This document shows, piece after piece, positions 26,782 through 36,900 of a stretch of DNA of 64,000 nt; the stretch's first letter is position 1; each line of letters starts with the position of its first letter. A program made the position numbers and the translations under genes. The stretch is from positions 62,001 to 126,000 of the forward strand of contig QHWB01000057.1 of NCBI GenBank assembly GCA_003222395.1, in the 5' to 3' direction. This DNA is from Acidobacteriota bacterium (lineage in GTDB: Bacteria > Acidobacteriota > Vicinamibacteria > Vicinamibacterales > CAVVIG01). The notes beneath the pieces were generated by a model. The model worked only from the letters and a program-made list of their open reading frames with translations, was not told where the DNA came from and made no database searches.

Positions 26782-29700
26782 ATGAGACGACTGACGATTT
26801 TTCTACTGCTGGGCCTGATGATCTGCGGTTGGCAGGCCACGGCCTTTGCGCAGGGCGTGCAGACCGGGACCATTCGAGGAACTGTCCACGACGAGCAAGG
26901 ACTTGCCGTTCCGGGCGTCACTGTGACGGCAACGTCGCCGGCGCTCCAAGGTCCGCGCACGGCCGTGAGCGACAACACGGGCGGGTATACCTTTCCGAAT
27001 CTTCCGCCCGGTCTCTATACCGTGACCTTCGAGCTCTCGGGATTTGCGACCGTCAAGCGCGACACGAACGTCGCGCTCGGCCTCGTCGTCGATCAGAACG
27101 TGACGATGCGCGCTGCGGGCCTGGCCGAAACAGTGCAGGTGGTTGCGGAAACGCCGGCGCCAATTGCGACGCCGATCATCGGCACCAACATCAAGCACGA
27201 CGAGGTCGAGGCGCTAGCGACACCACGCACGCTTCAGGGCATCGCAACACTGGCGCCGTCGGTCAGTGAGAACACGCCGAACGGCGGTCAGCTCGCCATC
27301 AACGGCGCCTTCGCCTTCGACAACATCTTCATGATCAATGGCGTCGACGTAAACGACAACCTGTTCGCGAACCCGCAGAACCTGTTCATCGAGGATGCGA
27401 TCGAAGAGACGCAGGTGCTCACATCGGGCATCTCAGCCGAGTACGGGCGCTTCAGCGGCGGCGTGGTGAACGCGATCACGAAGAGCGGCGGCAACAGGTT
27501 CTCGGGAAGCGGCCGCGTCAACCTTCTCAACCCGGCGTGGACCGACGAGACGCCGTTCGAGAAGTCGCGCAACATCACACGTCCGAGCATCAACCAGCAG
27601 ACATACGAAGGCACCTTCGGCGGCCCGATCGCGAAGGACCATCTGTGGTTCTTCAGCGCCGGTCGGTACGCGGGCGTCGACAATCCGCAAACTATTCAGC
27701 AGACTGGCATTCAGGTGATTCAGAACGACAAGAACAAGCGCGGCGAGCTGAAGCTGACCGGAACCTTCGCCAAGAATCACACCATTGCGGGCGGCTACTT
27801 GAACAACGCGCGGACAGTATCCAATACATCGGGCCTCTTCGGCCTCGTCGCCGATCCGAGGAGCCTCATCACGCGCAGCCTGCCGAACGCGTACTACTAC
27901 ACGAATTACAAGGGCGTTTTCGGCGCTGATACGCTCGTCGAAGCACAGTACTCACAGCGTCACTTCGAATTCCAGGGCGATGGCGGCGCCACCAGCACGA
28001 ACATCCTCGATTCGCCGTTCTTCTCCAATTCGCTCGCGCTGGTCTACAACGCGCCGTACTTTTGCGCGTGCGACCCGGAACAGCGGAACAACAAGCAGTT
28101 GACCGGTGCGCTGACCAACTTCTGGACCGCCGCCGGCCGCCATCAGACGAAGGCCGGGTTCGAGTGGTTCCGCAGCCAGCGTACGGGCGGCAACTCGCAG
28201 TCGGCTACCCAGTACGTCTTCAACACTGATTGGGTTACTGACCCGTCCGGCGCGCCCGCGAAAGACTCGCAGGGCAGGATTATTCCTACCTTCGTCCCTG
28301 GTGAGTCGTCGATTGATTTTTATCCTGCGGTGATCGGCGCGACGCTGAACATCGACAATGCGTCGATATACGTGCAGGACCACTGGGCTATCAACGATCG
28401 CTGGTCGGCCGACCTCGGCGCGCGATACGAGCACGTGCTCGCCGAATCCACCGGGAACATCGTCGGCGTGAAGACGAACCGGATCGTGCCGCGCCTTGCG
28501 GCCAGCTACGACGTCACCGGCAACGGCAATCACATCGTGCACGTGACGTTCGGCCAGTACTCCGGGCGATATCAGGAAGTGCAAGTCGGCGGCAACAGCC
28601 CCGTCGGCAACCCGGCCGACATCTTCAGCGTCTACCAGGGTCCCGCCGGTCAGGGCCTCAACTTCGCGCCCGGGCTGAACATCGCCAATTACCCGGTAAC
28701 GCCTGACAATGCCTCCGTGACCGTGCCGCTCGCTAACGTGTTCGTCGACCCGAACACGAAATCGGCACTCACGAACGAACTCACCGCGTCCTACGGCATC
28801 ACGATGAACGGAGGCCGCGGTTACGGCGAAGCGGCGTACATTCATCGCACCGTCGGCAGCCTGATCGAGGACTTCATCACGAGGGCGGACGGAGTGACCA
28901 ACGTGGTGGCGAACGGAATCGACGCCGGTCTCGTGTCGAACCGCGTCTATCGCAACACCGATATCGCCCATCGCGAATACGACGCGATGGTGTTCCAGGG
29001 ACGGTACGGGCTGGCGAGCCGTTGGACTGTAAACGGGCAGTTCACCTTAGAGCTCCGCAACAACGGTAATTACGAGGGCGAAGGCACGAACACGCCAGGC
29101 GCGACGTCGCGCATCGGCGACTTTCCCGAAGCGTTCAACGCGGCGCAGTTCTACCCGGATGGACGTCTCGCCAACTTCGAGCGTGGACGGGTGCGCGCAT
29201 GGTCGATCTACAACTTCGGACTCGGGCGCGCGGGCGATCTGTCGGCGTCGGGCCTCTGGCGCTACGACACCGGGCAGGTCTACAGCATCCGCGTGCTGAA
29301 CGTCGCGCCCACCCCACAGCAGCGAACCATCCTGCGCAACGCCGGTTATCCCGACCTGCCGAGTAATTCGAACGTGTACTACGGCGAGCGCGGGTCGCAG
29401 ACGGCCCCCGGCTACGGGCTGCTCGACTTCGATCTGAGCTACAACATCCCGGTCGTCGGATCCGTGCGGCCGTGGGTGAAGTTCGACGTGTTCAACGTGC
29501 TCAACAACGAGAAGTTGATCTTCTTCAACACGACCTACCGGCAGGATCCGAGCACGCCGCTCGACGCGCTCGGCTTGCGGACCGGCGTGATCCCGGGGCC
29601 GCTGTTCGGCCAAGCCACGGCGCAGACGCACTTCCCGGCGCCCTTCGGCGGTGCGACCGGCGGACGCACGTTCCGCGTCGCGGTTGGCGTCAGGTTCTAG
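26782..29700 (+). CDS. Oar-like TonB-dependent outer-membrane receptor
   Basis: A 972-aa outer-membrane protein. A signal peptide ends near residue 28 (AFAQG). Residues about 30-120 form a carboxypeptidase-regulatory-like domain (GTIRGTVHDEQGLAVPGVTV...GGYTFPNLPPGLYTV). A plug follows (INGAFAFDNIFMINGVDVND, ISAEYGRFSGGVVNAITKSG) and then the beta-barrel, ending in FRVAVGVRF with the terminal Phe used by BamA. ACGGAGA precedes the ATG. It probably imports peptides or glycans; the ligand is unknown. Confidence 0.87.
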   Translation: MRRLTIFLLLGLMICGWQATAFAQGVQTGTIRGTVHDEQGLAVPGVTVTATSPALQGPRTAVSDNTGGYTFPNLPPGLYTVTFELSGFATVKRDTNVALGLVVDQNVTMRAAGLAETVQVVAETPAPIATPIIGTNIKHDEVEALATPRTLQGIATLAPSVSENTPNGGQLAINGAFAFDNIFMINGVDVNDNLFANPQNLFIEDAIEETQVLTSGISAEYGRFSGGVVNAITKSGGNRFSGSGRVNLLNPAWTDETPFEKSRNITRPSINQQTYEGTFGGPIAKDHLWFFSAGRYAGVDNPQTIQQTGIQVIQNDKNKRGELKLTGTFAKNHTIAGGYLNNARTVSNTSGLFGLVADPRSLITRSLPNAYYYTNYKGVFGADTLVEAQYSQRHFEFQGDGGATSTNILDSPFFSNSLALVYNAPYFCACDPEQRNNKQLTGALTNFWTAAGRHQTKAGFEWFRSQRTGGNSQSATQYVFNTDWVTDPSGAPAKDSQGRIIPTFVPGESSIDFYPAVIGATLNIDNASIYVQDHWAINDRWSADLGARYEHVLAESTGNIVGVKTNRIVPRLAASYDVTGNGNHIVHVTFGQYSGRYQEVQVGGNSPVGNPADIFSVYQGPAGQGLNFAPGLNIANYPVTPDNASVTVPLANVFVDPNTKSALTNELTASYGITMNGGRGYGEAAYIHRTVGSLIEDFITRADGVTNVVANGIDAGLVSNRVYRNTDIAHREYDAMVFQGRYGLASRWTVNGQFTLELRNNGNYEGEGTNTPGATSRIGDFPEAFNAAQFYPDGRLANFERGRVRAWSIYNFGLGRAGDLSASGLWRYDTGQVYSIRVLNVAPTPQQRTILRNAGYPDLPSNSNVYYGERGSQTAPGYGLLDFDLSYNIPVVGSVRPWVKFDVFNVLNNEKLIFFNTTYRQDPSTPLDALGLRTGVIPGPLFGQATAQTHFPAPFGGATGGRTFRVAVGVRF

Positions 29701-29714
29701 TTCTCATCGTCAGC

Positions 29715-29746
29715 GCGCCGACGATAGCGGCCGCTATCGTCGGCGC
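29715..29746. terminator. 32-bp perfect palindrome
   Basis: GCGCCGACGATAGCGG and its exact inverse follow each other without a spacer, 14 bases after the TonB receptor stop. On RNA it would form a 14- to 15-bp hairpin, probably ending the receptor transcript, though no U-tract follows. Confidence 0.65.
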
Positions 29747-29817
29747 ACCGCACCGCCTTCCTTCGACAGTCCACCACCGAGACACGTCGGCCCGACGAAC
29801 GCGTTAAGATTCGCCCG

Positions 29818-31982
29818 ATGAGCGACCTTCCCGAGGGCCTGACTCGGGCGCCACGACTCCACGTCGGTCCCGCGACGATCGGGCCGTACCGGATGCTGCA
29901 GCGCGTCGGCGAGGGCGGCATGGGCGAAGTATGGCTCGCGGAACAGACACGACCCGTGCACCGCCAGGTCGCACTGAAGATCATCAAGGCCGGTATGGAC
30001 ACGGCGCAGGTCGTCGCTCGTTTCGAGGCCGAGCGGCAGGCCCTGGCGCTGATGGCGCATCCGGCCATCGCACAGGTGTTCGACGCCGGCGCCACTCCCG
30101 AAGGGCGACCGTTCTTCGCAATGGAATTCGTGCTGGTGAACCGGTGACCGCGTACTGCAGGCGGAACCGGCTGACGACTCGCCAGCGCATCGATCTCTTT
30201 CTGGAGATCTGCGACGGCGTTCACCACACCAGAAAGGCATCATCCGTCGCGATCTGAAGCCGTCGAACATCCTCGTTGCGATTCGAGACGGCCGAGCCGT
30301 TCCCAAATCATCGACTTCGGCGTCGCGAAGGCCATCACCCATCATCTGACCGACAAGACGCTCGTGACCGAGTTCGGCGCGTTGATCGGTACGCCCGAGT
30401 ACACGAGTCCCGAACAGGCGGAGATGACCGGTATCGATGTCGATACGCGAACGGACGTGTACTCGCTCGGGGTCATCCTGTACGAGCTCTTGACGGACAC
30501 GCAGCCATTCGACAGCAAGACGCTCCGCGAAAAAGGAATCGACGAAATCAGGCGAACCATCCGCGAGGTCGACCCGCTGCGGCCGAGCACGCGCGTGACG
30601 ACGGTCGGTGCAGGGTGGAACCGCGCTACAGCATCCGGCGCAGGCGCGCCTGCTCGCGCGCGAGCTGCGCGGCGATCTCGATTGGATCACGATGTGCGCC
30701 CTCGAGAAAAACCGCACGCGCCGTCATGGTTCGGTGTCGGACCTGGCCGCCGATTTGCGCCGCCATCTCGAAAATCTGCCGATCATTGCGAGTCCACCGA
30801 GCACGAGATATCGGATCGGCAAGTTCATTCGCCGACATCGCGTCGGAGTGGCGACTGCCGCAACGCTCGTAGTCCTGCTCGCGGCGTTCGCCACAGCCAT
30901 GACGCGGCAGGCAAGACGGACGGCGCGCGAAAGGGATCGAGCCAACGTTGAAGCGGCGGCAACCAAGCAGGTCGCCGACTTTCTCGTCGGATTGTTCAAC
31001 GTCTCGGATCCGAGCGAAGCTCGAGGCAACACCGTGACGGCGCGCGGGATCCTCGACAAGGGAGCGCAGGACATCGAACGAGAGCTGGCGGCGCAGCCGC
31101 AAGTTCAGGCCCGTCTTCAAGCGACGATCGGAACGGTATTCACGAAACTCGGACTGTACGCGGCTGCCGAGCCTCTCTTGATACGGGCGGTTGAGACCTC
31201 ACGTCGTGTGACGGGACCGGACAGTGCCGAAGCACTGTCGGCTGTCAACGCGCTTGCGAATGTGTACTGGTATCTGGGCCGATACAGCGAGGCCGAACCT
31301 CTATATCTGGACGTGGTTGAGCGCCGCAGGCGCACATTCGGTGCCCGCCACCGAGACACCCTGCGAGCCAATTTCGATCTCGCCAGTCTATACATCATGG
31401 AGAAACGTTGGGACGTAGCCGAACCGCTTCTGAGACAGACACTGGCGGACCAGCAGCGAACGCTCGGCGAGGGTTCACACCGATACTCTCGATTCGATGA
31501 ACAACCTCGCGAGCTTTTATTGGATGCAACACAGGTACATGGACGCGCATCCGTATTACGTGAAGACTCTCGATCTGTCGCGTCAAATCCTCGGCGAGGA
31601 TCATCCGAACACGCTGCGCAGCATGCACAATCTCGCGAGCTCGTTCGAGTACCTCGGACAGTCGGCCGAGGCGGAGCGCCTGTACCTGTCCGCCCTGGAG
31701 CGAAAGCGGCACGTCTACGGCAAAGCACATCCACTCACGTCGGCCACCGAGTCGGCACTCGTCCGGATGTATGTCAAACAACGCCGCTTTTTCGAGGCGG
31801 AGTCCCTGGCGAAAACCGCGTTTCAGTCGTTCAACATGACGTTCGGCCCGACACATCCCCGCACCGTCACTGCTGTCAACGAAATTGCGGCGTTGTACGA
31901 CTCTTGGGGCAGGCCGCAGCAGGCCGCCGAATGGCGCGCGAGGCTGCCGAAGGAACTGTCGACGAAACCGCCGACGCGTTAG
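29818..31982 (+). pseudogene. Ser/Thr protein kinase with TPR tail, broken by five frameshifts
   Basis: Read across frames, this is a Hanks-type kinase followed by a membrane segment and tetratricopeptide repeats. [10 protein letters not shown] is the Gly loop (near 29909), ALKII holds the ATP lysine, RRDLKPSN the catalytic loop (near 30242), IDFGVAKA the DFG segment, and GTPEYTSPEQ the activation-loop end. A transmembrane stretch (VVLLAAFATAM) is followed by TPR units such as SMNNLASFYW. The frame changes near 30140, 30230, 30306, 30620 and 31480, each explained by one base lost or gained. The catalytic His of HRD is Arg. The start is preceded by TAAGAT at 29805, a likely near-leaderless promoter. 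Confidence 0.82.
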
Positions 31983-32085
31983 CGGATCGGCAGCGGCCGC
32001 AGACGTGGGCGCCGACCTGCGTGCCCATCCGACCCACAAACCCATTCGACCGATCTCACCTAGCTGACTTACCTACCCTGACGTA

Positions 32086-33351
32086 TCAGACGCCCGTCGT
32101 CATATATTTCTTGATTGCCGCGACGGTTTTCTCGACGTCTGCGTGGGTGTTGTAGAAATGCGGCGAGAAGCGGATGCCCGGCCGATCCTGGCCGCCGCGG
32201 GTCGCGCAGCCGATGCGATCTTTCTGATACAGCGCGGTCGACAGCTTGCGGACGTCGAGGCTGCCGGGCTGGAACGACAGGACCGCGGCCGCGCGCGACG
32301 GCTCGGGGCTCGTCCAGATCTTCACGCCGTCGATCTTCTTCAGCCCCTGGACCAAGGCCTGCGTCAGCTCGCGCGAGCGGCGTTCGATCTGCGCGCGGCC
32401 GATCTGCGTCTGCAGCTTCAGCGCCTCGCCGAACGCGATCATCGCCGGCTCGTCGCGCTGGCCGAACCCTTCGAAGCTGCGCGACACGCCGACGCGTCCC
32501 GGATACGCGCTGTAGATGCTCGCCCAGATCTTCGTCTGCGCGTTCTTGTTGATGTACAGCACGCCGTTCTCTTTGGGACCGCACGGCCACTTGTGCGCGC
32601 TGCCGCTGTAGAAGTCGGGCTGGATGTCGCTGAGATCGACATCGAGCAGGCCGAACGTCTGCGCGCCGTCGACGAGCGTCAGGATGCCGCGGTCTCGCGC
32701 CAGCTTGCAGATCTCCTTCGCGGGAAACAGATCGCCGACGGTGCTCGTGAGATGCGTGAATGCGATCAGCTTCGTCTTCGGCGTAATTGCCTTGGTGAAC
32801 ACGTCGACGTAGTGGTCGAATCCGGGATGCGGGTTCGGCACGGGCACGTCCCTGACCGTGAAGCCGAATCGCTTCGCCTTCTCCTGCCAGGCGGTGTGAT
32901 TGCTCGGATGGTTGTCGGCCGTCAGCAGCACCTCGTCGCCGGCCTTGAGGTCGACGCCGGTCGATACGAGGTTGTTCGATTCGCTCGTGTTGCGCGTGAT
33001 GACGATCTCTTCGGGCGTGACACGCAGGAACTCGGCGAGCAGCTTCCGCGTGTTCTCGCGCCCCTCACCGAGCTTGACGCGATTGTCCATCGACGGATCC
33101 TGGTCCATGTCGCGCGTCACCTTGTACAGCGTCTCGAGCACGGGCCCGGACGAAGGACAGAGGTTCGCCGCGTTGAGCATGGTGAGCTCTTTCGGCATCA
33201 CGAACTGATCGCGGACGCTGAGCCAGAATTTCTCGTCCGGCGAGGCTGGTGTCGGCGGCAGCTTCGCGGCGCGCGCCCACGACAGCTCCGGCGTGACGAA
33301 GGGAACTGCGCCTCCGATGGCGAGAAGCCGAGCGAACTCGCGGCGATTCAT
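32086..33351 (-). CDS. Tat-exported class V aminotransferase
   Basis: A 421-aa PLP enzyme. MNRREFARLLAIGGAVPFV at the N-terminus is a twin-arginine signal, preceded by GGAGG at 33356-33360. ITRNTSESNN, VDGAQTFG and SGSAHKWPCGP (with the PLP lysine) are the fold-type I, class V signatures. The closest recognised types are isopenicillin-N-epimerase and cysteine-desulfurase-like proteins. Export of such an enzyme to the periplasm is seen in related secreted members. The substrate cannot be read. Confidence 0.85.
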   Translation of the reverse strand: MNRREFARLLAIGGAVPFVTPELSWARAAKLPPTPASPDEKFWLSVRDQFVMPKELTMLNAANLCPSSGPVLETLYKVTRDMDQDPSMDNRVKLGEGRENTRKLLAEFLRVTPEEIVITRNTSESNNLVSTGVDLKAGDEVLLTADNHPSNHTAWQEKAKRFGFTVRDVPVPNPHPGFDHYVDVFTKAITPKTKLIAFTHLTSTVGDLFPAKEICKLARDRGILTLVDGAQTFGLLDVDLSDIQPDFYSGSAHKWPCGPKENGVLYINKNAQTKIWASIYSAYPGRVGVSRSFEGFGQRDEPAMIAFGEALKLQTQIGRAQIERRSRELTQALVQGLKKIDGVKIWTSPEPSRAAAVLSFQPGSLDVRKLSTALYQKDRIGCATRGGQDRPGIRFSPHFYNTHADVEKTVAAIKKYMTTGV

Positions 33352-33359
33352 ACTGCCTC

Positions 33360-34487
33360 CTACGCGATGGCCGGTTGCCGATCGATGCCGCCTTGACGGG
33401 CGCGCCACGCAGCGGTCAGCCGGTCTTTTAACACAACTGCGCCAAACATCAACGCGGAAAATGCGGCGCAGCCGATCGCCGTGCCCCATAGCGGCAATCG
33501 CCTCCACCACAGCCAGCTCGCGTATCCGTACACGAGCTCGACGTGAATCCAGTATATGAAGAGCGAGCTGCGACCCATCCGCGCGAGAGCATCGATTGCG
33601 GCGCTGAAGCCCCGCGCCACACGAAATATGGCGCGGCCCTGTCCACGTGTTGTGGCGCGGCCCTTCAGGGCCGCGTACATCGCGCCGAGCGCCATCATCA
33701 TGATCCCCACACGAATGGCGAACCAGGTCGGAGAGCTGGTCCAGAACGACGACGCGGCGTAGATTGACGGCCGCGCGGCGGCGGCCAATCCGAGCGCCAC
33801 GAGCGCTCCGCCCGCGGCGGTCAGGATGACGAGGAGCTGCCGCTCGCGCTGTTCGTCGCGCGCCGCGGCAATCAGCGCGCCGATCGCTCCGCCGGCGAAC
33901 ACGAATCCGATCCACGGGAACAGCGTGAACGTCGTGTGCTCGCCGGCCGGCCGCATGTACCACTGCACCCACGTCGGCAGCCGATCGAACGCGGCGCTGG
34001 CGCGCACCACCGGCGTGACCATCGCCGTCGCGGCCGCGATCGCCGCGTAGGCCGCCACGCGCGCGGTCGTCGTTTCCGCGAGCCCCCACACGACCCCGGC
34101 ACCTACGATCGCCGGTCCCATGACGTTGAGGATATCGACGCGCAAGATCATCACCGAATGGCTGCCCGGGGAGACGACGAACGCCTGCAGGCGGAAGAGA
34201 AACGCGAGGATGAAGATCTCGAGGCCGCGCCGGCAGATCGCGGCGACCGCCCGTGTCCGATTGCCGGTGCGCGCCGCCGCCCGCGTCGCCGCGAGCACGA
34301 CCGCGAGGCCGGCGAGCCACAGGAACAACGGCGCGGCGAAGCCACCGAGAATCGTCGCGTTGCGGTACGCGATCGACGATCGCGAGGCGGCGCGCGTCCA
34401 CGCGTCGAGCGTGTGCGCTTCGATCATCAGCAGCACGGCGACGCCGCGCGCGCAGTCGATGTAGACGCGTCTATGCACGCTGGTCAA
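33360..34487 (-). CDS. DUF1624 membrane acyltransferase (HGSNAT-like)
   Basis: A protein of about 375 aa with around ten hydrophobic segments. IDCARGVAVLLMIEAH at the start, followed by a membrane pass, and LFPWIGFVFAGGAIG in the middle are typical of the heparan-alpha-glucosaminide acetyltransferase-like family, which uses periplasmic sugar acceptors. Starts at TTG 34487 or GTG 34478 are both possible; each overlaps the OsmC stop. A GC-rich dispersed palindrome (33596-33680) lies inside the gene and encodes the ALKGRATTRGQGRAIF loop. Confidence 0.75.
   Translation of the reverse strand: MTSVHRRVYIDCARGVAVLLMIEAHTLDAWTRAASRSSIAYRNATILGGFAAPLFLWLAGLAVVLAATRAAARTGNRTRAVAAICRRGLEIFILAFLFRLQAFVVSPGSHSVMILRVDILNVMGPAIVGAGVVWGLAETTTARVAAYAAIAAATAMVTPVVRASAAFDRLPTWVQWYMRPAGEHTTFTLFPWIGFVFAGGAIGALIAAARDEQRERQLLVILTAAGGALVALGLAAAARPSIYAASSFWTSSPTWFAIRVGIMMMALGAMYAALKGRATTRGQGRAIFRVARGFSAAIDALARMGRSSLFIYWIHVELVYGYASWLWWRRLPLWGTAIGCAAFSALMFGAVVLKDRLTAAWRARQGGIDRQPAIA
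33596..33680. repeat. GC-rich palindromic repeat inside a coding region
   Basis: GCGGCCCT-TC-AGGGCCGC at 33657-33674 has the same arms as the palindrome at 19648-19666. A second unit, GGCGCGGCCCTG near 33630, lies alongside. The frame stays open through it, so it has been absorbed as a hydrophilic loop between two membrane segments. Confidence 0.6.
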
Positions 34488-34941
34488 ACGTCACCGTGAA
34501 AGCGATGTCCTGGCGCATCGAGTGCCACACGGAGCAGTACTTGTCGCGCGAGAGCGCGATCGCGCGCTCAATCGCCTCCCTCGGCACCTGTCCTTCGATC
34601 GTGAAGTGCAGCGTCATGCTGACGAAGCGATGGGGATTGGCGGCGGCGCGCTCGGCCACCAGATGCGATTGGAGCGCCGTCAGCGGATGGCGTCCCTTGA
34701 CGAGGATGTCGACGACGTCGGTCGTCATGCAGCTGGCGACCGCGGCGCCCAGCGCGTCGACCGGCGATGGACCTTCGATTCCGGAGCTGTCCAGAATCAG
34801 TCCGGGATCCGAAGTCAGGAGGCGCTCCGGAACGATCGGATAGCGATCCTCGGAATGGTGTCGGCGATTACTGAACGTGGCTGAGAACTTGAGATCGCCG
34901 ATCCAGGTCAGATCCACGATCGTTGGCGGTTTGGTGGTCAC
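34471..34941 (-). CDS. OsmC/Ohr family protein
   Basis: A 156-aa protein with the two redox cysteines of the family: Cys71 in AVASCMTTDVVDIL and Cys136 in RDKYCSVWHSM. GPSPVDALGAAVASC is the classical OsmC helix. Members reduce organic hydroperoxides with thiol donors in the cytoplasm. The first 71 bases of the gene overlap the 3' end of FTR1 in another frame, so translation is coupled. Pairing with an iron permease and frataxin nearby fits oxidative-stress protection, by inference. Confidence 0.88.
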   Translation of the reverse strand: MTTKPPTIVDLTWIGDLKFSATFSNRRHHSEDRYPIVPERLLTSDPGLILDSSGIEGPSPVDALGAAVASCMTTDVVDILVKGRHPLTALQSHLVAERAAANPHRFVSMTLHFTIEGQVPREAIERAIALSRDKYCSVWHSMRQDIAFTVTFDQRA

Positions 34942-35689
34942 GCAGCAACACCGGCCGCTTCGAGAAGACCGCTTTTGCGAGAAGCCATCCGAGCGGCAGA
35001 ATCACGAGCAGATACGTCAGGACGTGACCGAACGCGCTGTCGGGACCCCAGGCCTCGGTTCGCGTGTGGATGACTTCGCTGTAGGGAAGATAGTTCTGCT
35101 CCGCCATTTCGTGCGCGCCCTGAATGACGAGCTGCACGACGAAGACGAACAGGAAAATTGCGGTCACCTGGAAGAACAGGGACAGGTCGATGCGATGTCC
35201 GTACCGCGACCACAGCCACGCGACGCCCGCGGCGCCGACGACGCCTGCCGCCGCGCCGACGGCGAGCGGCAATGTCTCGTGAAGCTGCATCAGCAGCAGC
35301 GCCGTTTCCATCCCCTCGCGCGTCACCATCAGCATCGTGAACAGCAGCACTCCGCTGAACGCCGCGATCCCCTGCCGCACCGTCGTCGACTGGAGGCGTC
35401 CCTCGATGTCGCGCTTCATGCGGCGGCCGAAGCGCCACATGTGCACGACCATCCACGTCACCGACGCAGCCGCCACCAGGGCGAGCGGACCGTCGAGCCA
35501 TTCCTGGTTCGCCGCGTGGAAGAGCAGATATCCCGCGACGGTGCTGAGCGCGAGCGACAGCGCGACGCCCCACCGCACGGCGGAGATCAGGGCGCCGCGC
35601 CCCGACTTGCGCAGGTACGCCAGAATGATGGCGACGATGAGAAAGGCTTCGAACCCTTCACGCAATGTGATGACGAAGGCCTGGATCAT
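34868..35689 (-). CDS. FTR1-family iron permease
   Basis: A 273-aa inner-membrane protein with seven hydrophobic segments. REGFE at 10-14 and REGME at 124-128 are the paired RExxE iron-binding motifs required for transport in EfeU/FTR1. The ATG at 35689 is used; a TTG 21 bases upstream is less likely. No EfeO or EfeB partner is seen. The last 74 bases overlap the osmC coding region in a different frame, leaving an Arg- and Asp-rich tail. Confidence 0.88.
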   Translation of the reverse strand: MIQAFVITLREGFEAFLIVAIILAYLRKSGRGALISAVRWGVALSLALSTVAGYLLFHAANQEWLDGPLALVAAASVTWMVVHMWRFGRRMKRDIEGRLQSTTVRQGIAAFSGVLLFTMLMVTREGMETALLLMQLHETLPLAVGAAAGVVGAAGVAWLWSRYGHRIDLSLFFQVTAIFLFVFVVQLVIQGAHEMAEQNYLPYSEVIHTRTEAWGPDSAFGHVLTYLLVILPLGWLLAKAVFSKRPVLLRDHQTANDRGSDLDRRSQVLSHVQ

Positions 35690-35826
35690 GACGGCAGCCG
35701 ATCCGTACAAATGAGACCGAATCTCAGAATGTCAGGCCAGTGTACCTCCGGATATCCGACCGGTCAAGTCGCCTTTATTCCGATCCCCGCCGCCTGCCTT
35801 GCCACCCGTTGCGCTAAGCTGTTGGC

Positions 35827-36756
35827 ATGCCTGGGCTGAACGCTCCCTTCGCAACGGCCGTGCTTGCCGCGGTCACCACACTCACCCCGATCGCACAGCA
35901 GCCGCCCTCGACGCAGGGGCCGACCTTCAGGTCCGGTACGCAGGTCGTGTCGCTGTTCGTGACGGTTCAGGACGCGCAGAAGCGTCTGGTGCCGAGCCTC
36001 ACGCAGAGCGACTTCGAGGTCTTCGACAACGACAAGCCGCAGCCGATCACCTACTTCGACAACAGCGTGCATCCGATCACGTGCGTCACGATGCTCGACA
36101 CGAGCGGGAGCATGACGCTGACGATCGATCTGCTGCGCCAGGCCGCCGAGCAGTTCGTCATCCGGCTTCTACCGGACGACAAGGCGCGCGTCGGGGCGTT
36201 CAACGACAAGATCCAGTTCGCGGGGCGCTTCACGAACAACCGCGACGAGCTCGTCGGCGCGATCAAAGATCTCGACTACGGCAACGGCACGAGGCTGTGG
36301 GATGCGGTCGGCGCGAGCTTTGACGAGCTGAAAGGGATCGAAGGTCGCCGCGTCGTGCTCGTCTTCACCGACGGCGACGACACGGAAAGCAAGATTGGAC
36401 TCGGCAACGTGGTCGAGCGCGCGCGCGCGGAAGAAGTGATGGTGTACGCGATCGGACTGGAGAGCAACTACTTCAACGGCCAGCACATGGTGCGCAGCAA
36501 GCCGGATCGCGGGCTGCGGCGCATCGCGGACGAGACCGGAGGCGGGTACTTCGAGCTCGAAAAGACCGCCGATCTCGCGCCGACCTTCACGCACGTCGCG
36601 TACGAGCTTCACAGTCAGTACGTGCTCGGATTCACGCCAGCGCAGCTCGACGGCCGCGTGCACAAGCTGACGGTGAAGGTGAAGCAGCCGGGGATGACGG
36701 CGCGGGCGCGCCGGAGTTATGTGGCCGCCGCCGACAAGTTCACGACGGGCGGCTGA
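35827..36756 (+). CDS. VWFA-related acidobacterial secreted protein
   Basis: A 309-aa exported protein. After a weak signal sequence it shows FRSGTQVVSLFVTVQDAQKR and SDFEVFDNDKPQPITYF, the opening of the family known as the VWFA-related acidobacterial domain. Asp91, Ser93 and Ser95 in MLDTSGSM form the MIDAS metal site, with VVLVFTDGDDTES further on. It is a strong taxonomic marker for Acidobacteriota. The biological role is unknown. TAAGCT six bases before the ATG may be its -10 box. Confidence 0.85.
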   Translation: MPGLNAPFATAVLAAVTTLTPIAQQPPSTQGPTFRSGTQVVSLFVTVQDAQKRLVPSLTQSDFEVFDNDKPQPITYFDNSVHPITCVTMLDTSGSMTLTIDLLRQAAEQFVIRLLPDDKARVGAFNDKIQFAGRFTNNRDELVGAIKDLDYGNGTRLWDAVGASFDELKGIEGRRVVLVFTDGDDTESKIGLGNVVERARAEEVMVYAIGLESNYFNGQHMVRSKPDRGLRRIADETGGGYFELEKTADLAPTFTHVAYELHSQYVLGFTPAQLDGRVHKLTVKVKQPGMTARARRSYVAAADKFTTGG

Positions 36757-36843
36757 TTACACGAAGATCGCGGCGACGATTGCAACGACGAGCAACGCAC
36801 CGACCACCCACTCGGCCGTGTCCGAAAAACTCCAATCACGCAT
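36757..36843 (-). CDS. 28-aa single-pass membrane peptide
   Basis: A short gene with the product MRDWSFSDTAEWVVGALLVV followed by AIVAAIFV. The charged and aromatic N-terminus leads into one hydrophobic segment running to the end. AAGGAG at 36851-36856 lies exactly seven bases before the ATG, one of the best ribosome sites in the window, and the TAA starts one base after the stop of the VWFA gene. It is divergent from cyaY. No family is recognised; the ribosome site and composition are the support. Confidence 0.65.
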   Translation of the reverse strand: MRDWSFSDTAEWVVGALLVVAIVAAIFV

Positions 36844-36900
36844 GTCTGTTCTCCTTCCCAAGGTTAGACGGCCGCCTTCGAGGAAAGGTTTAGTACGCGC